A stretch of 64,000 bases of DNA from Ehretia macrophylla (lineage: Eukaryota > Streptophyta > Magnoliopsida > Boraginales > Ehretiaceae): positions 19,627,425 through 19,691,424 of the forward strand of contig CM075771.1 of the NCBI GenBank assembly GCA_037974665.1, written 5' to 3'. A model generated the notes under the pieces. The model had not been told where the DNA came from. It saw nothing but the letters and a program-made list of their open reading frames with translations, and searched no databases. This document shows, piece after piece, positions 46,537 through 59,117 of this stretch (within the stretch, counting starts at the first letter, position 1; the number at the start of each line of letters is the position of its first letter). A program made the translations under genes and the position numbers.

Positions 46537-48249
46537 AACATTATTTGAAGACATTTAGAGTTATTATGAGCAAGATTAACTAAGATAGTATTTATTTGTA
46601 TCTTACTCCGTTTCATAACATTAATACAGTACTCTTAGTTTACAAATAGAAAGTTTGGTACATCCTCTAAATAATTAACGGGTATATGAATACTTAGGTT
46701 TTGAATGATTAGGATACTAACTAAATTAAGTTTTTGATTCAATGGTCAGGTTGGATATTTGGGGATAGCTCATGGAATGGTTATATAGGTCTATTACTAA
46801 GAGGTTTTAGATTAATTAAGAATGTTAGAATTAAGTTCATATTCGAATAAAACTTAGTTCATCTTTAAACCATTCTCAATATTAGCTAAACAATTGTCTT
46901 CTAACAACTACACCATTCATTCGATTCATCTAAACTTTACCACCACGACTTAACTCGAGCTAATACTTCGCCATTGTCTCGTCACCTTCCTAGCGAGCAG
47001 TCTGCTAAGAAGCTTACAAAAGTCTAGCATGTCAACTATATTTGTTATATTATCATAAACCTACAAAGCTGAATCGTTAGTCTACCAAACTTTATCCTAA
47101 AAATAATAATTACCTACAAGGCACCAAGCTACTATAGCTAACATTAGTCATCACTTCATGTTATTTGCTGCTGCTTCCTCCCTCATCAAAAAACTCCACA
47201 CGGCCTTATTAGAATTAGGCAACCAAACACTAAGCTATATTAGTTGCTCGCCATCTTGCACCTCTGCACCATAGTTTGCCACGTTAGTAAATTATCATCA
47301 ACTTCATCATTTGTTTCGCCATCATCATCAAAACTCCACCAAGCCTTCATCTAAATTGCCACCACCTGCTTAAGTTATTATTCCCAGCACACACACGACA
47401 TCAACATCATCCTCCAACCAAATGACTATTTTAGCTCAACGTTGCATGGCAGACACGATAGTCTAACTAGCATTTATTCTAAGATGTCGGTGCTGGGCAG
47501 CTACAAGGCTTACACACACATACCATGGTTAGGTTCACTTTAACTCCATTTTGTATTCAAACCTTGCTTTTAGCTTGATACATGCTATACACAGTTAAAT
47601 AACAATTCACTTAAGCAATTTCACAAACATTTGGTTGACATTTATGAACTTTGTAACAATACAACTAAAATACATAGCAACTACACACAAAAGATTAACC
47701 GTCTTTACAATACAACTAGTATTAAAGTCTTTAATCATAAAAATCTACAACTCAAGCTTCCAACACTTCATAAATTATCTAACATTTACGCTACTAGGGT
47801 TATTATTCAAACAAATGAACAACTAGAAATGCAAAATAAATTAACCCTTTACCTGATTTAGTTAAGGAATACAAAATAGAAATTGAAAGGCTTAGGTTTT
47901 TCCCTTCCTTTCTCGTCGAGCTCATTGCCACCCCCTTTATCTTTTTTTTCCTCGCGTCGGGTAGCAGCTGCTCCCAACATGATTTCTTCTCTTTTCCTTT
48001 TCTTGATCTTCGTCGACGTGAGGCAGAGAGCGAGAAAGATGAGAGCTTTATTCATTTTATTTTCTCTTGTTTTCCCTACTCTGCCCGACGGTAATGGTGA
48101 AAAGGTCAGATGAGATTGATTTTTTTTTTCACTTGAATGTGTGTGTGGAGTAAAGCTACAACCGTGTGTGGTGAGTATTTGAGTGAATGTGATATTTAGT
48201 TGTTTAGGTAAATAATTGTGGTTATGCTTTGAATTCTATTATTTCTCTT

Positions 48250-48660
48250 GTTTTGGAGACGGGAGCCCGTCTCCAATTTTAGAGACAACAAAGTATGTTG
48301 TCTCCAATTTTGGAGATGACAAAGTATGTTGTCTCTAATTTTGGAGATGACAAAGTATGTCGTCTCTAATTTTGGAGACGGGAGGCGTTCCCGTCTCCAA
48401 TTTTGAAGACGGCGAAGTATGCCGTCTCCAATTTTGGAGACAGGATGCGTTTTTTGAGACGACAAAGTATGTTGCCTCCAATTTTGGAGACGGGAGGCGT
48501 TCCCGTCTCCAATTTTGGAGTCGGCGAAGTATGTCGCCAGTGTTAGTGATAGCTTGGTAACGATTTTTTTCTTCTCACACTATGCCGTTATTGTCCTGTC
48601 ACAAAATTGGCATCAACTTTTCCCTTCACCAAGCCGTCGCCGTATTGGTGATGGGTTGTT
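48250..48660. repeat. right subterminal array of the CACTA element, palindromic units
   Basis: Seven or so units of 'ttttggagacgggaggcgttcccgtctccaa' and 'ttttgagacgacaaagtatgttgtctccaa' type, each able to fold on itself (ggagac...gtctcc). The last part changes to 'ccaagccgtcgccgtattggtgatgg', the same word family as the left array. Confidence 0.88.
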
Positions 48661-49543
48661 GCAAAATCTAGTTTTTTTTTTGTAGTGTATGCAGATATCA
48701 TTTGGTCTAAGCATGTTATCCCTAGACATGTCTTCTTTTGTTGGATTACTATGAAGGATAAACTCTCAACTAAGCACAAACAGTTATCGTAGGGCTACCA
48801 GGTTGATTCTTATTGTTCCTTGTGTAACCTATATGCTGAAACTAAGGAGCACTTATTTTTTGAGTGTGCGTTTTCTAAAAGAGTCTGGTAGAATATGTTG
48901 CGCTTAGTTCAAGTTATAACTCGTATCTGAAAGTGAGAAACATGCATCAAATGGGTTATCCTCTTTTGCAAGGGCAAGAGTTTTCAAGCTACAATCATCA
49001 AAGTCGCCTTTTGTGCACTTATTTATCAGATTTGGCATGAAATAAACCAGATGCTAGCTTCACAATAATAGAGCCAGGATTGAAGACCAAATTCTTAATA
49101 GAATTATTGCTGATGTTTGTGCTATTTTTTACAGTAAAACAAAATTAGACGTACAGGTACTAACATTATATTCGTATTTGTAAAGCATGGATATAGATGA
49201 GTACATTTTTTGTAAGTATATTTACCACTATAAATATTTTGACCGAGGAGCATATATACTCCGTTGTATTTGAGACAATTGCAATGAAATTTCCCTTTGT
49301 TGAGCAAAAAAAAAAAGTAGAGATGTCTTTGACTTTACTCATAATATGTAGAAGTATCAATTTAATTTCACAAAGCTGTTACGGTCATGCGGTTCATTGG
49401 CGATTGATTGGCTGTGTTTTGCAAAACTTATACTGGTATATTACCATATGTGTGGTGTTTACCTTTTACAATGTGTAGGTAAACTAATATGGTAACTTAC
49501 CATGTTACGTTGTGCTGCTTATGGAATGACATTAATTGAATAT

Positions 49544-50348
49544 TGTTAAGGAATATCTTGGAGCCTAAGGCGGTTGGATGTGCAATAGGAAGATATATAT
49601 GACGCACAGGAGCTAAGGAAGGGAGAGGAGAAAAAAGAGAGAAGACGGACAAGCTGCAAGAATTCACTTAGGATTTCTTTGTTCGGTGTCATGTTGCAAC
49701 ACTAATTGTGTTTTAGTCTTTGGTTGTTTTAAGTGTTGCAACCTGGTTGTTTTTTAACTTTAAGTCATGAACATTCAATTTGATTATTTGAGTGTTTAGA
49801 TTCTTGATATGGGTATTCATTCTTTGGGAGAAGAAGATGTTGTTCTCGGGAGAGAATGTTGCAAGTCGAGTGGAGCTCGCCAAACCGAAATTCGTTAAGG
49901 AGTTCTTCATCTAGGTATCAAAGATCAAGAGAGAATCTTCACTTGTGTAAGTCCATTGATGTTGAAACTTGCTATTTGTTAATGAACAGGTTTGTTGGAC
50001 CAGGGGAGGTCCCGTGGATGTAGATCGCACAGTTGAACCACGTTAAATCTTGGTGTCTTTGTTTGTTTTGCTTGTTTTAACTTTCCGCTGCTGGTTACAG
50101 TTACAACATGTGTTGGAACATTAAGTTAAACTAACTGACTGATCAAAGAACTGATTGTTAATGGTCTGAGTGAGGATTAATGTATCAGTTAATATTGCAA
50201 CATCACCTGTAACAGAATTGTAACATATTCACTTTACACCAAGTTGTTGCATACATATCTTGTTTTTCATCACAGAACTTCATTAATTACACAAATTAGT
50301 CATATTGTTTCAAGATTAATCCATACTTATACTGCACGAACTCTAACA
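49544..50348 (+). repeat. 5' LTR of the SIRE-like element (805 bp)
   Basis: Starts TGTTAAGG and ends CTCTAACA, with TGTT/AACA inverted ends. A site resembling the initiator-tRNA primer site follows 2 nt later (TTGCATCAAGAGCAGG, 50351-50366). Only one copy is in the window, so the borders rest on these end signals. Confidence 0.6.
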
Positions 50349-52308
50349 AGTTGCATCAAGAGCAGGTTACGAACTAATTCGGTTAGATTCTTGGGAGTTA
50401 GCTGTTTGTTTTGCAGGAATAGGTATGGACACCTTGCATGAAGGAGATTCAATCTCTAAGCCACCGCTGTTGGATGGTGCGAATTACTCGTATTGGAAGG
50501 CTCGCATGAGGGCATTCATCAAGTCTATTGATGAGAAGGCATGGAATGTTATCTTGACTAGCTGGACAACTCCTACCAAAACATATGATAAAGGCAATAT
50601 TGCAACTAAATCTGAAACAGAATGGACCAAGGATGAAGACCTTTTGGCAAGTTGGAATTCTAAGGCACTGAATGCAATATTCAATGTCGTTGACTTGAAC
50701 CAATTCAAGTTAATCTCGACGTGTGAATCTACGAAGGATGCTTGAAAGATATTGCAAATAGCATATGACGGTACAACATCAGTCAGAAGATCAAAGTTGC
50801 AGATGCTTACCACCAGATTCGAGGAATTAAGGATGCAAAAGGATGAAACCATTGCGAATTTCAATGCCAAATTGTGTGATATTGCGAATGAATCTTTTGC
50901 TTTGGGAGAAAAATATTATGATACTAAGCTTGCAAGGAAAACTTTGTGATCTCTTCCAGACAGATTTGGAATCAAGGTGGCTGCCATAGAAGAATCAAAA
51001 AATGATGATGAAATCAAGATTGATGAACTAATGAGATCACTTCAAACTTTTGAGATAAAGTTCAAGCAAAGGAAGAAAGAAAAAAGCATTGCACTGGTGG
51101 CTGATGTTGAAAGGAATGGGATGCTAAAGTATTCGGATGATGAGGAATCTGAAATCTCTGAATCTTTAGCATTGCTTACCAAGAATTTCAACAGAGTTCT
51201 GAAGAAATGGGACAAATGGAGAAAAGGGTTCAGGCAGTCGAACTTTGACAAAAAATCTCAGGATACAACAGTGGTTGACACATTCAAGAAGCAAAAGTTC
51301 AAACCAATTGATGAGAAGAAAAAAAGCAAAGGCATACAATGCCAAGAATGCGAAGGGTTTGGCCACATTCAAGCAGAGTGTGCAAACACCTTAAAGAAAA
51401 AGAAAAAGGTCATGAAGGTGACATGGAGTGATGAGGAATCGGAGGAATCGTCTGAGAGTGACGAGGAGCATACCAGCAATTTTGTTGCATTTACTATTGC
51501 AACAGCACCACAAGAGATCAGTCTGAACGAGGAAGCAGGTATGACAGTTGCAACACTGGGAGAAATAGCCGATGAAATAAGTAAATCTGATTGCATTGAG
51601 TCAGACAGTGATTGTGACTTGGATGATGAAGAAGTCAAAAAAACATACAAGGAGATGTATGAAAAATGGTTGTTCGTATGCAAGAAGAACCAGGGACTGG
51701 AGCTGAAGATTTTTGAGTTAGAGAAACAAAAGTCTGAACTAAAGAACCTTACTGAAGAAAGATTGATGGAAGTGCAAATATTGTAGCATGACTTAAAACA
51801 GATGCAACGAAATATAAATATGCTAAATTCTAGAACTGAAAAATTGGATCACGTGTTATCCATTCAAAAATCAAGCAGTGATCATACTGGACTTGGTTTT
51901 TATGAAGGAGAATCTTCTGGAAAAACTATCTTTGTCAAAAGTTGAAAGGATCCAGAATTTGAGCATAAAGTTGAAACTGCACAGAATAACGGTAAAAATG
52001 TTCTGATTACAGATGTTACAACAGTAGCTGCAATATCATAGAGGCAACATAAGAAGAAGAAGAAGAACAAGTTCATTCCTATCTGTCACTACTGCCTTGT
52101 ACCAGGACACATCAAACCTCACTGCTTCAGGCTTCAAAAGATACAGGAAAAAGGTAAGTTGTTCAGACAACAAAAGAGATCTTCACATATGATTCTGCAA
52201 CACATGGTAAGGCAATTTTGGGTAAAGAATCAGACTTGGCATGTTTTGTTGCTTATACCTCTATGCAATCAGGTACTGCTAACTCTTGGTATTTTGATAG
52301 TGGGTGTT
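49544..52308 (+). mobile_element. Ty1/copia retrotransposon, SIRE-like, 5' part (fossil)
   Basis: A 5' LTR, primer-binding site, gag and the start of protease are seen. The remainder is cut off by the Athila-type element that begins at 52309. Gag opens at 50425 (LLDGANYSYWKARMRAFIKS), the usual plant copia gag domain. It continues with a zinc knuckle CQECEGFGHIQAEC near 51340 and a second CHYCLVPGHIKPHCFRL near 52085, then the protease start WYFDSGC at 52300. The long acidic region after the first knuckle (SDEESEESSESDEEH) fits SIRE/Maximus gag. It is broken in about three places. The 3' part should lie beyond the right edge of the window. Confidence 0.78.
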
Positions 52309-53873
52309 TGATAGATCCGTATTTTTAGTAACTTTAACCCATTGAATCATGCATATTGTATTATTATTTCAAGCTTAATTGTATATTTTATACAAATTTA
52401 GTACAATATAGGTTTTAAAGAAGAAAAAGCAAAAACGGCCATAAAAACCAACTTTTAGAGTGAATATTCGGCACAACACTGAAGAAAAATGGTAGAACAA
52501 TTTCAAAATGAGCAATTCGAGATTGAATTTGGCCAAACCGAGTGCAGAAACGGATTCAGGAAGCTGAAAAATCTTGGAATAGACCTGGTCAAAGTCAACG
52601 GCCAATGGTCAAAGTCAAAGTTCAGAGTCAAAGTTCACCTACCACAGCCGAAAGCGCCTTCGAGTGCCCTTTTTTCGCACTCGAGCGCCACTTTTTAAAA
52701 AAGGCAGACAATTAAACGGCAGAATACAGACGGAAAAAGGACAGAAAAATTATAAAAATAAAAAGTGCAGAAGGGCGCTCGAGCGCGCCTGATTGGCGTT
52801 CGAGCGCCCTCCTGAAGTTTTGCCTATAAATGACACGATTTTCAGCAACAAAACGGGCTGATTTTCCTTAGCTTATTTGCTATTGCTCTTGTGAGTATTT
52901 GTGTGATTTCTTTAAGTGTTTTTGTTAGTAGTTAGTTTGTGTGAGATTAGTAATCCCGAGGGGAGGTTCTAGTAAGCCATCAGCATATCGAAATCATACC
53001 GGTCTACTGAAATCCGTTCAGCACGATAAATATTCTTTGATTCTTGGTTTTCATTATGATTTCTTGTACTTTAAAGTTTGTCATGGCACACTAGACCCGA
53101 AATTCGGGGTGGTACGTGTGAGGTTACTCTTGTGCATATGTTTTGATTCGGATTTATTAAAGTCTCGTATTTTTAATTTCTAAGTATTTTTTGATTAATT
53201 ATACGTATACTTGTAGTTATGTTATATTTAATTGAAAGTACATATACGCTCGGTTTTGTAAATCAGTGGCAATACGAGACTACCTCGGATGGATTCTAGT
53301 CTGGTTGTACCGAAACCTCCAGGTTATATAAGTGAAAGATTAATTGAGAGATTGGATATCGTTAGGTTGTACCAACACATCCAGTCTTGCTAATTAATTA
53401 ATCTTCTCACTTATGTAATTAAAGACTCATTTTAATAGTGGGAGCTTGTAGCCCTATTTCTGAAGGACTTAACTTTTAATCTGAATCAATAACTTTGTAC
53501 TTGCGCATACCGAGCTATAACCACCCTGAATCATTAACCCTTTGGATTTTCATTGTATTATTAAGTGTTGTAATTCTTCAATTTAGTATCTTTGTTCAAG
53601 TCACTTTTGGATCTCGTTACTAATGTGTCTTTGGACATTTCTTGGACTTTTGGACTTAATTTACCGTATTTTTGGACTTTTGGACTTTTGAACTTTATTA
53701 AACTTATCTGTGACGGGAAATAGTCAAATAATTCTAAATTGAGGACTTAACTTAATCGATAACCCAATCTTCGTGGATCGACCCTCTACTCGCAACAGCT
53801 AAAGGTAATTCAAGGTAAGCAATATTTTCAATCATTTAACCTTACTATTTTTGATCGCAAAATGACGCGATCA
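52309..53873 (+). repeat. 5' LTR of the Athila-type element (1565 bp)
   Basis: Begins TGATAGATCC and ends GCGATCA, with inverted TGAT/ATCA ends. A TATA box (TATAAAT, 52825-52831) lies about a third of the way in. Upstream of it are four copies of a palindromic GC-rich word near GGCGCTCGAGCGCC (52651-52809) in otherwise AT-rich DNA. Confidence 0.8.
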
Positions 53874-53878
53874 AAATT

Positions 53879-53896
53879 TGGCGCCGTTGCCGGGGA
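53879..53896 (+). other. primer-binding site of the Athila-type element
   Basis: TGGCGCCGTTGCCGGGGA lies 5 nt after the LTR. This is the standard Athila/Tat primer site, usually assigned to tRNA-Asp in the literature. Confidence 0.88.
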
Positions 53897-54404
53897 TCGA
53901 TGTTCATGAAATAATGTAAGTCTTTGATTTATGTATATAAGTATTATTATATATATATATTTTAGATTTTAGTTCTTATTTTATCTTGTTTTTGTATATA
54001 GACTGTATTTCATTTTCATTCATCTTTTGGATTTTAGTTTTGTATGCATGGTCGGAGATCTTTAAAACCACTCATCTTTGTTTTTGATTCATAAATTGAG
54101 AAAACCTTTAAATCCAGAATTGAAGCACGAACTTTTCTAATTATGGCTAATCAAAATCTGAATCAAAACCAAAATCATGATCAAATTGAAGGTAAAGAAG
54201 TAGAAAATGTGAGGAGGAGCATAAAGATTTTTTCACACCACAAGATTATGTTCCTCCACGAGCTATCGCCTTACCTTAAACTGATGAAGGTTTTAAAATA
54301 AAGTCTCACATGATTTCAATGTTTCCCATGTTCCACGGTCTTTCTATTGAAAACTCGTATAATCACATTAATACTTTTGTTCATATATGCAGATCGATCA
54401 ATAC

Positions 54405-55006
54405 TGTAAGAATATAACTAATTTCTCAGAAACGTCTTAACAACAATCAAGTAGAAAGACAACACTACTTGTTATAACAATTCAATATAACACTTACAAG
54501 ATAATTGTCCCACCGTGCGCTCTCAAGATTAGAGCTTCAATGGCTTCTGGACTTACAAGAAGAATACAAGAAAGAAAGACTAACTTATGATTGTGTTTGG
54601 AGTTGTGTTGTGGATGAAAATGATGAACTAATGCATGCCTATTTATAGAATTCAGCTAGCCCACCACAGGAGACTTTCCTATCAAACATTTCAATCTTGG
54701 TTGGCTTTATCAACCATGTTCAAAGTATTAACCACCCATATTTATCACATGGGTGGCTACAATTGACCACATGGATGGCTAGCATCCAAGTCAACTTCTA
54801 AGAAGTTTCCTTTGGTCAAATTGGCTAACTTTAGCATTGCATCAACCCGACGTCATCTTAGGTAATTCCAAATTCCCGAACTTCTTTCTTGTAGCCATTG
54901 CGATCTCTTTTGACCTCATCGACGTTTAAGTCGGAATCATTAATTTATGCTACCATATAATTAATGATACTTATTATGAAGAGGTAGATATTGACATATA
55001 TCAACA
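54405..55006 (-). repeat. 3' LTR of the young Ty1/copia element
   Basis: 602 bp, TGTAAG...TCAACA on the plus strand, aligned end to end with 59118-59719. Confidence 0.95.
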
Positions 55007-55018
55007 CCCCCCCTCAAT
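55007..55018 (-). other. polypurine tract of the young Ty1/copia element
   Basis: ATTGAGGGGGGG on the minus strand directly abuts the 3' LTR. Confidence 0.85.
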
Positions 55019-55034
55019 GTTCACCTCATGTTGA

Positions 55035-58000
55035 CTAAGCTATTGGGCCAATACCCAATGTTTGAAAATGCTTGCTCAATTGGATACTCCCTAACGCTTT
55101 AGTGAATATATCTACACAATTATCTTCTGTAGGGCAATACTCCATGTAAATTTCACCTTCCTCGATCAGTTCCCTCACATAGTGATACTGAATCTCTATG
55201 TGTTTTGTTCTAGCATGAAATACCGGATTCTTTGACATGGCTATACAACTCTGACTGTCACATTTCAACATTGTTGCTTCCTCTATTGGAATGCCAATAT
55301 CAGTCATGATGCGTCGTAGCCAAACAGCTTCACAGGATGCTACACAAGTAGCCTTGTATTCTGCCTCCGTTGATGAAAGTGCAACGGTGGGTTGCTTCTT
55401 ACTAGCCCATGAGATTACTCCACCACCGAATGTGAATACGTAACCTGTAACAGATTTTCTTGAGTCAATATCACCAGCCCAGTCTGAGTTACAGTACCCA
55501 GATAAAGTATCTCCAGACTTGTATGATATCCCATACTCCAACGTGCCTTTGAGATATTTGAGGATCCGCATCCCTGCTTGCCAGTGACTTTGTTTCGGTT
55601 TATTTGAAAACTGACTGAGAACTCCCACAGCATAACTAATATCAGGTCTTGTGTTACAAATGAAGATTAAACTTCCCACCAACCTTCTGTAGAGCTTGTT
55701 ATCAACTTGTTCTGAAGGATCGTCAATTGATAACTTTGTATTCACTTCCATCGGGGTGACAACTGGTTTGCACTCGGACATACCAAATGCAGTCAGAAGC
55801 TCACGAACATATCGTTGCTGCGAGATGAAGATAGTATGAGGTTTTTGCCATACCTCGATTCCCAAGCAATAATGAAGAAGACCAAGATTTGTCATTTCAA
55901 ATTCTTGGCTCAACCATTCTTGCGTCTTCCGAATATTATCTTCATGGTCACCAGTGATTACAAGATCATCCACATATAGGACTACAATTACCTTCTTTCC
56001 TTGTTCACTTAGAACATACAAGTTGGCCTCTGATTTGCTTCTACAGAAATCATGTTACAAGAAGAAAGAGTCTATACGTTTATACCAAGCTCGTGGTGCT
56101 TGCTTTAACCCATATAAAGCCTTTTTCAATTTGCATACTTTTTCTTCTTCACCTGGTATTTGGAAGCCAGGGGGTTGTGCAACGTAGACTTCTTCTTCAA
56201 GTTGCCCATTAAGAAAAGTTGACTTGATATCCATTTGATGTACAATCCATTCATAATGCGCGGCAGCTGCAACAACTAGCCTGATTGTTGACATTTTTGC
56301 TGTTGGAGCAAAGGTTTCATATACATCGAAACCTTCGACTTGTGAAAATCCTTGTGCTACAAGGCGTGCCTTGTATTTTTCAAGACTTCCATCTGCCTTG
56401 TACTTCACTTTCCAGATCCATTTGGTGCCGATAATTTTTCTATTCGGTGGCTTTTCAACGATCTCCCAAGTATCATTTTTCATGATACTATCATACTCGG
56501 CTTGCATAGCTGCTCTCCAATTTGGATCTGACATGGCTTCCTCCACAGTTACCGGTTCTTTTACCGTCTTGATGATTTGGGTCATCAAAGCCATGTTTAC
56601 TAGTTGTTGTCCTGATCTGTTCTGCTCCTCTATTCTCTTTGATCGTCTTAGTCCATCAGGACGTGAACTATCATCAGTAATTCGTGGATTTCTTCCATCA
56701 AAGAGCTGTTGGAACCACTTCGGTTGTGGCTTCCTTGTGGGTACAACAGGTTGGTCTTCAGTCTTCTCATCATTAGAGACTTCTTCATTGTTCAACGGTC
56801 GTTGTTCAGGCACTTGGTGGATTACTTCATCAGTTGATGACGAAATGGCAGGATCGCTATCCTCCATTGAGTGTGGTCGCTCATTAAACACCACATCTCG
56901 GCTTATGATCACCTTCTTGGCCCCTACATCATAGAGTCTGTATGCTTTAGACTCTTCACTATATCCCAAGAAAATGCCCTTCTTGCTCTTGTCATCCAAT
57001 TTCTTTCGATTTTCATTTGGAATGTGTACGAAACACTCACACCCAAATTTTCTTAAATGAGACACAGAAGGTTTCGTACCATAATAAGCCTCATTAGGAG
57101 TCTTATCGTTGAGTGCCCTGGTTGAGCACCGATTGAGGATGTATACCGCTGTGTTGACTGCTTCAGCCCAGAATGTGTCAGGTAGGCCAGCACCTTTCAA
57201 CATGCATCGAGCCATTTCTACAATTGTTCGATTTCTTCGTTCCACAACTCCATTTTGTTGTGGTGTGTATGGAGCAGTCAATTGGCGCTTAATCCCAAGC
57301 TTGTTGCAGTAGTTGGTGAACTTTGTAGAACAGAATTCCCCCTCACGATCGGTACGAAGTTTTTTCAACTGAGTTGTGTTCTCATTTGCCATAAGTTTGT
57401 GCCACACTTTAAATTTTTCAAGAGCATCAGCCTTGTCCCGAATGAAGTACACCCACATTTTCCTACTATAATCGTCAACTAACAGCATAAAGTAGGAAGA
57501 TCCTCCTAACGCCGTCGTAGTCATTTTTCCGCAGAGGTCAGCATGTACCAACTCTAGAGGAGCCTTTGATTGGTTATGACTCTCTTTGGGAAATGACTGT
57601 CTATGTTGCTTGCCCTGCATACAAGCTTCACATGGTCCTTCAATTTCTTCAATTGAAGGCAAGTCGGCCACCATCTTCTTCTTTTGCATTTCCTTTAACA
57701 CAGGATAGGAAATGTGCCCGAACCTTTCATGCCAAAGTTGACTTGTTTTGGCATCCACGACAGCAGAAAGAGAGCTGATTTCGTAAAGATTATTTTTGCG
57801 AATACCTTTACTCACGATATTTTGATCCTTGTCAAGAATCAAAGCTTCCGTCTTCTTGAACTGCACTTCTAGATCATTATCTGTAATAGTAGCTACAGAT
57901 AGCAAATTTCTGGTGATCTGGGGTACAAAGAGTACGTTGGACAGCTTCTTGCTTCCTCCATCTTTAGACACGAGCGAGATGGTTCCAGTGCCCTCAACGA

Positions 58001-59059
58001 GACACCTAGCATTATTCCTGACGATAACATTCATTGGTTCTTGTAGAGGTTTTATGGAGTCATATAACTCCTTCTTGCTGGTCATGTGTCGGGAAGCTCT
58101 ACTATCTAACACCCATGCACTTGTTTGATGTACATGTGCGCTAGTACACGTTTCCTCCGATACATCTGTTACAGTAAACAGATGCACTTCCGTTTCAGCC
58201 ATATTGGCAGATTCTTTATTTCTCCAATTTGGCTTTAAAGTTCCGTTCTTCTCGTCATGGATTCGTTTCCTGCAATCTTTGACAGCATGACCTTTCTTAT
58301 TGCAGTAGTAGCACGATCCAGAGAACGTCTTCTTCTTTGCTTTCTTTTTTTCTTCTTGGTTACTCCTCGCCTTGGCTGTAAAGGCAGAGTCAAGTTGATT
58401 TTCTCTGCTCCTCAGCCTCATCTCCTCCTACATCAACATGGCAGTGAATTCTTCAAACGTCAAAGGAGGAATGCGAACTTGTGTATTGAGTGCTATCACA
58501 AGGCTGTCAAATTTTGGAGGCAACACTCTAATGCACCTTCGAGCTAGTTCCTCGGTTGATTTGGCAATACCAACTTCATCCTACTGATAAATGACTCAAC
58601 TGCTTCATCTTCACTTAATCTCTCAGCAGCTAACTGATTCTCCAAGTTCTGAATGCGAGTCTGGTTCCTTATTTCATACTGATTTCTCAGTATGTTCCAA
58701 GCTTCAGTTGCCTTGGTTGTGTGTTGAATTAGAGTAAGGACGGAATCTTGAACACTTGTTACAATTGCACAAAGTGCATCAGCATTTCGTCTCCTCCATT
58801 CTTTAACAAGCTGAGGATCTGGAGGTGTGACCTTTTTTGTGTCATCTTCAGCACGAACTGCAACTGGTTCTGCATCTGTACCTAACACTGTATCAAGGAG
58901 TTCGTAGGAGTCCATAACTGTAGTGATTTTGAACTTCCACAAAAGATAGCTCGTGCCATCAAGCTTTCCTTCTGTGAAGGTAGGGGGACGGATACGAATT
59001 GTTGGTACTAAACCGGAACTAGAACTGGTAGAAGAAGAACTAGTACCTTGAGTAGTCAT
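55035..59059 (-). pseudogene. Ty1/copia gag-pol region (fossil)
   Basis: In copia order on the minus strand, gag starts at 59059 (MTTQGTSSSSTSSSSG; YLLWKFKITTVMDSYELLDT) and has a zinc knuckle CYYCNKKGHAVKDC. Protease follows (WVLDSRASRHMTS). Integrase has the HHCC finger (HERFGHISY...CEACMQGKQH) and core (DYSRKMWVYFIR, APYTPQQNGVVERRNRT). Reverse transcriptase carries GTKWIWKVKYKADGS and the LYVDDLVITG box. RNase H comes last (CNSDWAGDIDSRKSVTGY, ALSSTEAEYKA). Integrase before reverse transcriptase defines Ty1/copia. The wording is Tork/Tnt1-like, but the lineage was not settled. Confidence 0.93.
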
Positions 59060-59105
59060 AGTTGTTGAGCTTTACTAGACAAGATTGTTGTTAAGAGCCC
59101 CTTAA

Positions 59106-59117
59106 GCTCTGATACCA
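59106..59117 (-). other. primer-binding site of the young Ty1/copia element
   Basis: TGGTATCAGAGC on the minus strand directly follows the 5' LTR and is complementary to the 3' end of initiator tRNA-Met, the usual plant copia primer. Confidence 0.92.

Larger units (their letters stand above)
43228..48687. mobile_element. CACTA (En/Spm-type) DNA transposon, non-autonomous (5.46 kb)
   Basis: The right end read in reverse starts CACTACAAAAAAAAACTAG, the classic plant CACTA terminus. The left end is CATTACAAAAAAAAATTGAA, with one change in the CACTA core. Flanking TAT (43225-43227 and 48688-48690) is the 3-bp target duplication, confirmed by the LINE frame it interrupts. Subterminal repeat arrays lie inside each end. 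No transposase domain was recognised in the 5 kb between, only short frames, so it likely depended on another copy. A half foldback element is embedded at 44770-44890. Confidence 0.88.
42960..49317 (+). mobile_element. 5'-truncated LINE (L1-type) remnant, split by a CACTA element
   Basis: The left part (to 43227) encodes VNGQWSFPSKYQSLNF and ends SKQSDWPY. The right part (from 48691) encodes ADIIWSKHVIPRHVFFCWIT, then CSLCNLYAETKEHLFFECAF and SKRVW. This is the zinc-binding region after the reverse transcriptase of plant L1 elements (W...IP....F.W, CxxC...E...HLFF.C), followed by AFCALIYQIWHEINQ. If the CACTA element and one target copy are set aside, the reading frame runs straight across the junction (DWPY then ADIIW). 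Stops occur at about 48790 and 48891, so it is dead. The 3' end is an A-run at 49307-49317. Reverse transcriptase and endonuclease are missing. Confidence 0.8.

Noticed and set aside
47883-48113. plus-strand frame with a hydrophobic, signal-like start
   Set aside because: It lies inside the CACTA element in pyrimidine-rich DNA with no recognised domain. Host gene capture was considered but nothing supports it.
48250-48560. possible CRISPR-like or satellite array
   Set aside because: The regular palindromic units are the subterminal repeats of the CACTA element, and the host is a plant nuclear genome.
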